64,000 bases of DNA, taken from Saturnia japonica. Lineage: Eukaryota; Arthropoda; Insecta; Lepidoptera; Saturniidae. The stretch lies in assembly GCA_033032175.1 (NCBI GenBank), contig CM065313.1, positions 21,615,136-21,679,135 on the forward strand, written 5' to 3'. A program made the position numbers and the translations under genes. This document shows, one piece after another, positions 47,736 to 57,729 of this stretch (positions are counted from its first letter, which is position 1; every line of letters starts with the position of its first letter). The notes beneath the pieces are model-generated. The model was not told where the DNA came from. It did not search any database and was given only the letters and a program-made list of their open reading frames with translations.

Positions 47736-48035
47736 AAGTAATAAGAATAACAAACGTTTAATACGAAGTATCAAAATTCTTTTGTAATTGCATGAAAGCC
47801 GACAAATAAATGGCTAGATCGTGTCTCAGCCCGTAAGCATAGGACCCCCTCGACCCTCGTAACACATAGGGTTGTCACAGCGCAAAATATAATAATTATT
47901 ATAAAAGACTATTTCATTGTTAATATGAGAAAAAGGTACATAATAATGCGGTTTTCAACAAGAACTTTGTTTATTAATAAAGACAAATTGTAACAACATG
48001 TCAGTTTTGACATTTAAGTACCGTAGTAGAAGCTA
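47736..48035. other. Intergenic, no gene seen
   Basis: No ORF or repeat assigned. Confidence 0.5.
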
Positions 48036-48342
48036 TGAATTCAATTTCACTCAAAAACCGCATTGAAATAATAAAATCCACTATGAAAATGGTGGATATG
48101 TGAAAGTTTCAATTCGTATAATTCGTGATATTTTCGGTAAAGATAATCGTCCTCCTGAGACCACTATTAAGAATTTGGTCGATAAACTAGAGTCAATATG
48201 CTCGGTAGTCGGTACATACTGTGCCAACACCAACGCTTGCCCGACCGAGCGCGGATCGTTCAAGTGAAATCATCGCAGCCGTGAGCCACACTGTTAAATA
48301 AGATCCAAATTTATAATTTTCTCGACGTTCTTAACAATTGGG
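48036..48342 (+). pseudogene. Tc1/mariner transposase N-terminal fragment
   Basis: Plus-strand codons give IKIHYENGGYVKVSIR-type sequence, then FGKDNRPPETTIKNLVDK, EIIAAVSHTV and a degraded SRRSQQLGL. That is the paired-HTH N-terminus of Tc1/mariner transposases of the type seen at 24.6 kb. The match stops at about 48342, where a Helitron-like sequence begins. The missing catalytic half may be the fragment at 50.7-51.6 kb. Confidence 0.65.
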
Positions 48343-48640
48343 GTTATCCACATATCTTATGGTTAACTCAGCGTAAGGCATTTAAGCGCTCAAATCAATT
48401 CACCACGACCTTTTTTATTTGTGTAAAACCCTATTTCCTAAAATTAAAGTAGCCTAAGTTACTTCTTATAAAATCAGCTATCAGCAAACTCGGTCCAACG
48501 GTTTCGGAAATTACCCGGAACAGACAGACAAAAATTAAAAAAAAGGATTTTTTGTTATATGTACTTTCATATGAATTTAATAAAAAACTGTTATTTTGAC
48601 ATTACAAACAGACACTCTAATCTTATTAATTGTATACATT
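48343..48640 (-). mobile_element. Helitron-like element, 3-prime truncated
   Basis: Minus orientation. Shares agtgtctgtttgtaatgtc, ttccgggtaatttccgaaac and gtaacttaggctacttt blocks with the 43.1-kb copy. It begins near 48639 and lacks the CTAG end. Confidence 0.65.
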
Positions 48641-48815
48641 GTATTATATTATTAGAATATTTAAAAAAATGTCGGTAGTACATTTAATAAAAACCAATTT
48701 TACCAACAGTAAGTTCTGTTACAAATGAAAATGAATAAAAAAATTTATTAAGTAATGTAATATTATTAAAATTGATACCTACATATTTATTAGTCACAGC
48801 AAAAAAAATATGTTT

Positions 48816-49854
48816 CTATTCGAAATGGCCACCTTTGGCTTTTATAAAGGCCTTTAATCTGTTTGGCCACGAATCTATGGATTACACATTGTTACCAAGG
48901 GAAATTTCGACACTGCTTGCTCCAAAGATTTTTAAGAGACTCAATTCGCCGTGTCGTGTAGAGCAGGCCATGTCCTCTAAAACTGACCATAATTTGAAGT
49001 CAAAAGGGTTGAGGTCTGGGCTAGATGAGGGCCAGTCTTCAGCTCTTATAAAGTCCAGAACGTTGGTATCAATCCAGACTTGTGTAGTTCGCACCTTGAG
49101 ACCAGGTGCAGAGTCCAGCTGGAAAGTCCACGGTATATTTAAAAACAGTGTATTGCTGAGAGGTTTCACAACGTGATCCAAGACTGTATCTTTATTCCAT
49201 TTTGGCTGAAGTTTTTACTCCTTTTTCACAAAAATGTCGTTTTGTGACTCCTTGATAAGACACGCCCCACCAAACTATCACTGACGCAGGATGATGACCA
49301 CGTTGTACCTTTCCGACCACTTGAGCAGCTTCTTTAGAACTGTGAGCGTACACTTTATCATTCTGCTTATTATAGTGTTCTTCAATCGTGAAAATTTTTT
49401 CATCGGTAAAGAGGATATTTCTGTGCCTTTCAACTGCGTATCGCGACAGAAGACATTTTGATCGATCCACTCTCTTTAATTGTATAAATTGATTTAGGGC
49501 ATGTCCTGTATATCGACGACAAGCACCGAGCTTCATGTCATGTTTTATAATACGCGACAGAGTCCTAGCGGGAATCTTCATTCCTCGCGATAAAATTTTA
49601 TGCTTCCTAATGGGGTTTCGACGAATTCTGGCTTTAACAGCATTAACAGCCTTTGTGGTTGTAACAGCACGCGGCCGCCCCGATCTTTTCTAGTCCTCGA
49701 CAGAGGAAGTGTTGTTGTATCTGTTGATAGTACGATATACGAACATACGGCTGATACCAAGCTTTTGAAGTGTCTGGAATATGACCGACGGCTCCATACT
49801 CACTTTGTGCAAGGCGATCACTGCAATCCTAATTTCTTTAACACCCCATTCCAT
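48816..49854 (-). pseudogene. maT-type (DD37D) transposase pseudogene
   Basis: Mariner-superfamily transposase of about 346 codons, from MEWGVKEIRIAVIALHKV (49854) to KAKGGHFE and TAG at 48816. HTH and linker: GISRMFVYRTINRYNNTSSV, then RSGRPRAVTT. Catalytic blocks: LFTDEKIFTIEEH, TFQLDSAPGLKVRTTQ and PSSSPDLNPFDFKLWSVLE, with 37 residues between the second and third Asp. That is the DD37D maT spacing known from Bombyx and other moths. Lesions: in-frame TAG at 49690-49692, a one-base frameshift near 49190 (after KTSAK), and an in-frame TAA near 48880. Terminal inverted repeats were not identified. Confidence 0.88.
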
Positions 49855-49879
49855 ATTATAATTTTATAATGAACACGAA

Positions 49880-50700
49880 AAAATATGTGAAATGGCGCAA
49901 AATCGAAAAAAGTTTTTAAAATAATATACTTGTTCCAAATTCAAAATAATTAGAAAGTTGAAAAAAGGAAAAGTTTTTATATAACAGTATTTATGGCCAG
50001 AGTAGTTATATTGCTTAAATAATATAATTTATAAAAGTAATATTATTTCCTATATTTTTTTTCTAGAATTTTGGTTAGCATAATTATATTTGTACTTATT
50101 ATCTTTCGTTACGCATATTGTTATATTATATTATTATCTTTTAAAAGCTTTCTAAATACCATTTCGCAAATACAACATAATACTAAGAGTAACATTAAAA
50201 AATCTTTTCATGGAAAATATACCTAATCAATAAACTGTGAATATGTAAGATTAACTACTTTAATTTATTGATTTCATAAATGAATTATTATTTATTTATT
50301 ATAACACTTAATAATACTATAATTAATAAGTCCAAATAAATTATGTTAGAACAAATTAATATCAATGTACCAGAGTTCCGAGGTAATTTGTATGTATAAT
50401 TATTGGCAAAACTGGTCGGTATTGTTTTATAATAACATCGCAATAATTTAACGTAAAAAACAAAAAATATATTACAAGTTTACTTGTGAAATGCGACACC
50501 CTGACTAAAAAATAATTAAACTACTACGGTTCCGAGACCTCTTCAACCTCTACACGTGACGACATTTTTAAATAAACACGTCAAACCCGTCGTGCGACCT
50601 CGGGCGAGGTCTGAGACGATAATGTTGGGCGTGTGTAAGCGAACTAACTTACTATGTGTGATTCACCGCTATCTTAGTAAACATTACATCCACCTTTACT
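49880..50700. other. AT-rich, no gene seen
   Basis: No ORF, RNA gene or repeat recognised apart from short AT tracts. Confidence 0.5.
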
Positions 50701-50719
50701 ATACGTCCATGGCAAAGTA

Positions 50720-50832
50720 GCCGCATTTGGGCTTCTGAAAATCCAAGTATTATTGAGGAGCCTTTGTATGCTCAACGTGTCACTGTATGGTGCGCCATGT
50801 GGTCCGGAGGCCTGATTAGGCCTTTTCTTCGA
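50720..50832 (+). pseudogene. Tc1/mariner transposase catalytic fragment
   Basis: RIWASENPSIIEEPLYAQRV followed by TVWCAMWSGGLIRPF. This is the region just after the first catalytic Asp in ENPxxIxExPxHxQxVTVWC transposases. It is broken at about 50832 by unrelated AT-rich sequence. Confidence 0.65.
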
Positions 50833-51284
50833 AACCTATTTTCTTATAGAATTATCATTTTATATTTTATTATTATTTTTACGTGTCAAACTGTTTTTGT
50901 CTGTCGAATAAAACTTATTGAAGAGAAATATACGTAGTTAACTTCGGGGAGCGGTGAAGTATCTTTTTAAAAACTAAAATTAAAATTAATTTGGTTAAGA
51001 TTTTATTAACGTTTTATTAACGATATGATGGTCGATACTAGACTGCCTTAAAACTAAACTTACTTCTACTTAATCTAAAGTCTGGCCCTTTCGTGGGAAC
51101 AACGGTGGGTCAGCTAAATCGTATTAGCTATGGCATGGGAGTACATAGGTATATAACTACGTTATAAATATTCATTGTTGTGTAATTAAGTAAATACCAA
51201 TAATAACACAAAAATCAGGATATTTATAGTAAGAAATAATATATTTGTTTACCGACCACAACAAACAGAATGATGCTACAAGTC
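50833..51284. other. Sequence separating two transposase fragments
   Basis: About 450 bp of AT-rich DNA of unknown origin lying inside the transposase homology. No TIRs or ORF seen. Confidence 0.45.
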
Positions 51285-51550
51285 ACACAGCCCCATCGTG
51301 AAGTGGCCGCGGGACCCGATCATGTCATTTAACACCACTGGATTATTTTTTGTGGAGCTTTGTTAAATATAGAGTATATACGGAACCAACCGAATTTATT
51401 TCAGCCTTATAACTCAAAATCCGTGACGTGATTAACGAAATAAACTAGCCATTTTGTGTAAAAGACTGATTGAAAATTTTAATGAAAAACATGACATCTT
51501 TAAGCGTTGTTGTGGTGGACATATCTTCTATATCATTTTTCATTTATAAT
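51285..51550 (+). pseudogene. Tc1/mariner transposase C-terminal fragment
   Basis: WPRDPIMSFNTTGLFF (a decayed WPPRSCDLTPLDYFLWG), then LCKRLIENFNEKHDIFKRC and GGHIFYIIFH. Same order as the C-terminus of the family represented at 50.72 kb. Two stops. Confidence 0.6.
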
Positions 51551-51864
51551 TGCCAGACCTTACTTACTCTTTTTAATACAATAAAACTCTGAATCATTTT
51601 CATTTCAATTGTTTGTTTTATTTTGTTTTAAAAACAAATTCTTGTTGAAAACCCCTTTACTATTTATTGTTATTTATATATACAAAAAGCTTGTACCCGC
51701 ATAAGTACCGGCTGATTTCGGAACACGACAAACTAAAAAAATCATACATTGGTTTATGACTGTGTGTATGGTATTGTAATTATATGCCAATATGAAGCCA
51801 ACATATTAATTAACTGTCCCCATAAAAATTCAAAAATAATTAAAATCACCCTTATTGTACCGGT

Positions 51865-52345
51865 TTGCGAGAAGGTTTTTTGAAAAACGTGAAACACCTT
51901 TTATTTCTTACCAAAAGCATAAATGTTAATTTTTATATCCCTAATTTGAGACATAATGGGTTCTTCATACAAAACTTTAAATTAGTTGTACCGTGTTTTA
52001 GACTTAGTAGGTCCAATAAAAGTTTTTTAGGTAATAGTGTTAGGTTCTATAACAAGATCCCGAAGCACATTACTGATTTACCTGACAACAAGTTCCAGGA
52101 CCATGTCAAGCGGATTTTACTGTTAAAAGGTTATTATAGGGTGGATCATTATGTGAATGATAGTGATGTCTGGAAGTGATTTCCTCTCTGTGCATCCACT
52201 AAATTATTATTGTTTAAAAAAAAAAAAAAAAAAACAAAAACATAAACCCAACCGAGTTTCTTACCAGTTCTTCTCGATGTCTAGGATATTTTCCGAACCG
52301 GCAGTAGGTTTTTGACGTTCATAAGCGCCTTCTTAGGGTATAAAT
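51865..52345 (+). pseudogene. LINE RT C-terminus with 3-prime UTR and poly-A tract
   Basis: A 104-codon open segment ending SVRFYNKIPKHITDLPDNKF, YYRVDHYVNDSDVWK and TGA (52177-52179). It is the same family as the minus-strand fragment at 36901-37122. An A-rich tract follows at 52218-52233, then a conserved-looking UTR (accggcagtaggtttttgac) ending gaataaagattttt. A typical 5-prime-truncated LINE. Confidence 0.8.
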
Positions 52346-53039
52346 TGAATAAAGATTTTTTAATTTTTTTAAACGATTTTACTGCACATGCGCACAAGTA
52401 ATCAACAAACTGGTTGGCTGGTTGGCGTGGAAGCCGGTGTCATTTAGCTATTACTGCGCATGCGCTTTGGTGTTCCCATATTTGCTTCTTACAAACTTTC
52501 ATCGCTTATTTTCTTTACTTAGAGTTTTATTTTCGTTACAAAAAGTATCTTATGTCCTTTTCTAAGGTACAATCTATCTCTATACCAAAATTCATCATGA
52601 GGCGTCAACACGTAGCAGACAGACAGACAGACAGGGTTACTTTCGCATTTATAATATTAGTATGGATTACATTATAATATAAAATTAGAAGTTTTGTGAG
52701 TATATTGTCATAAAATTAATGATAAGTGTGGGAAAAGAACAAATCATTTAGAGTAATTTTATTAATATGTTTCTTGTACATAGCAAGTTCAATGTTTCCA
52801 GCCCTTACTAGTATACTGATGAAATCAGCGCTGAACGGTCGTTTTCTCATTCGACCGATTGGAATAGTTTCGGAGTGACGGAATATAATATTAAAACCTG
52901 GACCAATAGTATGACCTACTTCTGGGAGGAATATTAAAGCACAGTCTAGAACACGCGTTCTGGACTCGCTGAACTAAACAAGTTAGTTGTTCTAGCCAAA
53001 ATGACATACATAAAATATAGCTTCCAGAGAACAAGAGAG
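52346..53039. other. Intergenic, no gene seen
   Basis: (CAGA)4 at about 52617-52634. Nothing else supported. Confidence 0.5.
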
Positions 53040-53560
53040 TCTGTCAGAGTTGTACGCAGTAGCAAAAATATTGTCGCGTCGTATAAAGTATTTGAAGATG
53101 AAAGATACAATTTCGTGCAACGTTTTTAATATGAATTTCAAAACGCAACTCCGAGTCCATCGAAAAGCCTAAGTTGTATTCTACAGTGTTATAGCAATTA
53201 TTTGTATCAAAAACCATAAACTTACATTGATGTTTACGAGATGACCACATCAATAAATAATCCTCATTAATCTCATTCATCGCATCGATATTATTATCCC
53301 CCTGGCTTAAATTAAAATGATAACTGTAAATCGTCAGGATACAAATGGCACTTGCACTTTTGTATGGATGTTTATAATTATGTCTGCACCAGGATATAGA
53401 GAGCTGTCTCCAAAGTAGACCTCTGCGGAACACCCCGAGTAGTAGTAGAGAACTCGATGTACAAATTAGAGCTCTATCTCGAATTAGAAGAACGGCGTAA
53501 CATGCGATTACATAAGTAGCTCTCAAACCTTTTAAGTATCTGTACGCTGAAACCATAATA
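53040..53560 (-). pseudogene. LINE reverse transcriptase fragment
   Basis: An uninterrupted 170-codon minus frame. VFRRGLL resembles a decayed motif B. IDAMNEINEDYLLMWSS then CKFMVFDTN correspond to the region after YADD (INxDLxxxxxWSxxxGLxLNxxKT). NLGFSMDSELRFEIHIKN corresponds to the conserved LGVxIDxxLxFxxHI. The YADD itself is not recognisable. Confidence 0.65.
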
Positions 53561-54119
53561 TCATATTGTCGCGAATAACTGAAAAATATTTATATACTCG
53601 AAAGTCCAAGTAAAATCTAACAAAACCAATATTGTACTCATCCCCATATATCATTTTGAAGACTGAAGACCCCTTGACGTTTGAAACTAAACGACCACAT
53701 CAAACTGAAAGGGTTGTTTTGTTTAACTTATTTCTTATCATTTATATTAACTCTGTCTCTGGTACTAAATAATCTCTCGGAACTATATTGGTGCCCAACG
53801 TGGAGTCGCTGCTATCCTGGGGCTTGGGCAGCGACGCGACGCACTTTCTTGTGCACCGATACTGATGTGAAACTATACCTTTTCTGTGACCTTGCAGTTA
53901 TCTTAAACGCCGAGAGAGAACTTATATTTTGCCTATCTTTTATCAAAACATAATATATCATAAATAATTGTCGCTGACATATCAAATTCTTTTGATCTTT
54001 AGGTAACTTAACCTTTTGATAGCTTTGGAAATGAAGTCTTTATTTTGGAGATAACCAATTATTATAGCCTTATAAATGCCTAGTGTAACATACACATCGT
54101 AGTGAGACGTTCACACGAC
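53561..54119. other. Intergenic, no gene seen
   Basis: Mixed composition. No feature recognised. Confidence 0.5.
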
Positions 54120-54535
54120 ACTCACGAGCTCCATGACTGCTTCTTCTTCATATGACTGATGTCGCGGAGTGGCGCGGTAAGGTGGGGCGCAGTCCCCTCA
54201 TACCGCGTCGCGCCGTGTGCGTCCGGCAGTCGGCGGCATGCAGCACGCGTGTGAGCACGTGCGACCCGTCTCGTCCCGGAGCGCAGCGCGCAGCTCGCGA
54301 CCGCTCGTCGCATTCGGCGCGCTCGCTCGGACATGGCCGGCCGTTCGCCGCTGACTCCTCGTGTGAGGTCCAGAAGGCCGGCTCCGTGTTACCGACTGCA
54401 CGACCAGTCAGATTTGGATCGTGGATTCATTCGTAATATCTGTGGCCGGAGTCAAGGATTCAACTTTCCTATCGTTCGTTGTGGTGAGGGCGCGTCCCGC
54501 TTCCCGCGCTGACTCCACTTCCGACCTCACTGCAG
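54120..54535 (+). promoter_or_regulatory. CpG-rich block, candidate promoter or untranslated first exon
   Basis: About 400 bp of sharply higher GC and CpG content than its surroundings, with overlapping ORFs on three frames that look compositional. A tcgttgtggtgagggcg at about 54475-54491 could be a 5-prime splice site. It is the nearest such block upstream (3.1 kb) of the receptor start codon and on the right side for a leader exon. Assignment to that gene is inference. Confidence 0.35.
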
Positions 54536-54841
54536 CACATGATAAGTGACTACTGTTACTGTGGATATATCAGTGTTCGAGTGCATATTACACATTCCAG
54601 ACAGCAGTGTAATAATATTATTAATCATTTCATTTCGTTACATAGTTAAGACGTCGCGTTCCGTCGCGTAGTGTACACATTTTTCCCAAAACGCTTACTC
54701 GGCAACATCTAAGTAGTGAGAATGTACGCACAGTATATTAACAGAATATAAACACGTAAGAGAGGTTATTCACTTATAACAATCGATCGACCTTTACTCT
54801 CAGATTACATATTTAAAGAACAAAATAAATTAAAAAAATGG

Positions 54842-54915
54842 GGTAAACTTTAAACAAAACATTCAAAATAACAGTATGCGTGTTTGTGTGTGCGTGTGCG
54901 TGTGCATGTGTGTAA
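54842..54915. repeat. GT microsatellite
   Basis: gtgtttgtgtgtgcgtgtgcgtgtgcatgtgtgt type tract. Confidence 0.8.
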
Positions 54916-54923
54916 TAAATTTT

Positions 54924-55960
54924 ACGGATCAAATCTTTTTTTACGGGTTGTTCCCGTTATAGTGGACCTCATAGCTTGGTGGTAGCGTCTAATGCGTTGG
55001 TAGACAAATAACTTTCGAACTGAAAATACTTTAGCCTGCTGATACAATAGTGTTGAAGGGTCTGTGTTTGTGCACGTTCAACAATATGAAGTAGTGACCT
55101 AGACGCAGCACTCCACGAACAAATACAATATCTTAATAAACATTCACAAAGAGCCTTATACATTTGGTAAAGGATGTTACAGTCAGCTACAATTCGTAGT
55201 TCTTTAAATATATATACTATATTAAATTCCGTATCCGACCCGATAATCCTTTAACATGTGCATCCCACCTTAGATTTTCATCAATAGTAACTCCCAAACA
55301 TTTAATACCTACTTATTGCTCGGCTGAGTTTAGCACATGTAGGTACATGTACCAATGTAATTTAGTTGACTGCGTTTACAAAGATATGTATATATTCTTA
55401 TGGTTTAATTATCTTTGGGTCTAGTTTTGTTTGTGATACTGAAACAATACATTTTGTTTTATCCACATTTAGCGCTAAGAGACTATTGTTTTTGTATTTA
55501 TTGTCTAGAGTACGCTAAAATTATGGATAATCCAGTCTCAACGAATTCATGGACGTTATTCCTAGTCCAAGTTCCAAGTTCCATGGAATAAGAGAACCGT
55601 ATCATCTGCGAACATTATTAATTCAGAATCACTCGTGTCGAGAACCTTACACAATTCATTGATATAAATGAGGAATGACGTAGGCCCAAGTGTACTGCCC
55701 TGGGGAACTCCGTAGGCACAGTATTCACTATTACTTTACACGTACACGTTGTATTATATCTGTCAAGTAGTCTGTAAACCACTGAAGTACTTTTCTTCGA
55801 ATACCAATATTTTCTACACGTGCCAATAATATAGGTACTGGAACAGTATCAAAGACCTTTTGCAAATCCAAAAAACATAAACGCATTTGTCAACTTTATC
55901 GAGGGGGGAGGAAATCTGTGTGGTTAATTTTAAAACAGCATCATCGGTCGATTTATGTGC
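54924..55960 (-). pseudogene. Degenerate LINE reverse transcriptase
   Basis: Minus strand. Near 55740-55590 the codons give GVPQGSTLGPTSFLIYINEL and then FADDTVLL, the intact motif B and C of a Jockey/CR1-type RT. Further downstream come NVDKTKC-type sequence, VTIDENL (55300-55260) and the tail MYKALCECLLRYCICSW at 55163. The last part shares aacgggaacaacccgtaaaa with the plus-strand remnant at 18.1 kb. Multiple frameshifts. Confidence 0.8.
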
Positions 55961-56189
55961 TCGAAAATGAAATTAGTTAACGGGGAAATATAATTGTTTT
56001 TTTTTTCTATATCATAATTGATTAATCTCTTGTTTACAAGTTACACAACTGTTCATTTGATTATATCTAAAGGAATGTACGTTCTTCAATTTATTTAAAC
56101 AACAATTCGTTACTTTCTTTGTTAAGGGATTTATAACTAGGCAAGTCTTAATTAAGTTGTAATTAATAATTAGTAACCTATTCTTAAGA
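55961..56189. other. AT-rich spacer
   Basis: No feature recognised. Confidence 0.5.
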
Positions 56190-56390
56190 AGTGGCACGAT
56201 ATGTAAGTGACATTTTGGGAGAATCTGTAGTGCCATTTGATCTTTTCATAGGGGATGGAATTGTTTTTAAGCATGATACTACTGCTGCAGTTGTGGAACG
56301 CCTTCGAGACGTTGAAATCATTGCTATGAGGTGGCTAGCGCGCTTGCTCAATTCAAACCCCATAAAGTTTATATACATAATGAAACTTGT
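56190..56390 (+). pseudogene. Tc1-like transposase catalytic fragment
   Basis: RYVSDILGESVVPFDLFIGD, then HDTTAAVVERLRDVEI and RWLARLLNSNPIKFIY. These align with the Tc1 blocks RYxxEILxPxVVPF, QDNARPHxA and WPARSPDLNPIEHxWD. The second catalytic Asp is present (HDTT). Both the DNARPH motif and the SPDLNPIE motif have decayed. Only the central-to-C-terminal part remains. Confidence 0.65.
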
Positions 56391-57640
56391 ATGTATGTGT
56401 TCAGTTACGAGTTAGTTACGTCTATGTAGTTAACGCGTAAGTAACGGCTAAGGGTCCGACGCGGCCGCGGAGCCACACACGGAGTACACCACGAGCGAGT
56501 AGATCTGGCTAGCTATTTACAATATTGTTATATAAATGTTTTGTTGTTACTGTAAACAACAATATATTTTTACATATCCCGAGGGAGTAATGATTTCGCG
56601 TTCCGTACTGATACGAGTGTACCGTATCGCTCGACAACAGACGTCTGTAAACGAGCGCACGGATATGCTTCTAATCTGCATTTTGATCATTTTTGAATAA
56701 CAATACAGTAGACCACTTTTTTGACAACATTTAAGTTTACTGTTTGCTGAGTCTTCCTGTCTGTCTGTCCATATTCTGTTAAAATACAGTAGTTATTAGT
56801 GATGATATACATATTATTATGTGTGTCTCTTGTCTTAGCAAAGTTGATATGATGTTAATTAAGAGCTATATTTCTGGTTACTCCGGGACAACTATTTCTG
56901 AGAACTGTAACGAAAAACATCTTCAATCTTTTTAAAGAAACACTATTACATCACACTATCTTACATCTTTTAAATATATAATATATTATGTTGCGAATGT
57001 TCTGTGAGTACAACTGAGCTACCACTCCGCACCGTCTAACATTACATGTTCATCTATAATATATAAGGTATTATTGTTGTTTAGTTATGTTTATAAGAAT
57101 TATTTCAAATAATTACCTTTAAATATTTATTATACAGGTGCGGGGTCCGAGAGTAACTTGGATTAACAAATGCATACAGTTGTTCAGTAAAACTGTACGT
57201 ACAGCAGTCTACCCTTAAACAATAACAACCCTCTTGGGAGTGTAGTCACTGATAAACATGAAATGGACCTTCGTCTAATTAACAGGACTAGTACCAGAAA
57301 AGTATGTAATTTGAGAAACGAACGCACTTGTGAAACGGATTCCGAATCCAGAGAGTCGATCCAAACGTTTCATAATTATAGTGTTACAATACAATGCATG
57401 CATGCGTGCATTCATGCACCGCATTCAGGTGAACTGAATAATTACTTAACAGTCCTTAAGCAACAAAACAACGAACATGTATACAGCGTGAATGTGTTTG
57501 CTCTTAAGGTTTAATAATTAGTCAGGAACTTTGTGTCTTGTGATTCTTCGGGAACTGCACACCCGTAATCCGTGTCTGATCGATTCGGACAATCTATCCA
57601 GTGGGCTATAGTGAGTGCGTGTGTGTGCGTGTGCGCGCGG
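56391..57640. other. Upstream region of the receptor gene
   Basis: No coding region recognised. It presumably contains leader or intron sequence of the receptor gene. An 83-codon ORF at 57263-57514 has no recognisable feature. Confidence 0.45.
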
Positions 57641-57644
57641 CGCC

Positions 57645-57671
57645 ATGCACTGACGTCATGCCGCGACCGAC
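57645..57671 (+). promoter_or_regulatory. Two upstream ATGs before the receptor start
   Basis: ATG at 57645 opens a two-codon uORF (Met-His-TGA). ATG at 57658 is out of frame with the receptor and overlaps its start codon at 57672. If both lie in the mature leader they would be expected to lower translation of the receptor. Confidence 0.45.
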
Positions 57672-57729
57672 ATGCCACGCCGCGCTCACCGCCACGCGGC
57701 TCCTCTGCTGTTGCTACTCGCACTCGCAG
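57672..57729 (+). CDS. nAChRalpha: Receptor exon 1 (signal peptide)
   Basis: Codes [19 protein letters not shown] plus one base; donor gcag|GTAACT. Basic start, leucine core and small residues fit a cleavable signal peptide. Confidence 0.85.

Noticed and set aside
54122..54436. Arginine/serine-rich ORFs on both strands
   Set aside because: Compositional consequence of a CpG-rich block; better explained as a promoter or leader.
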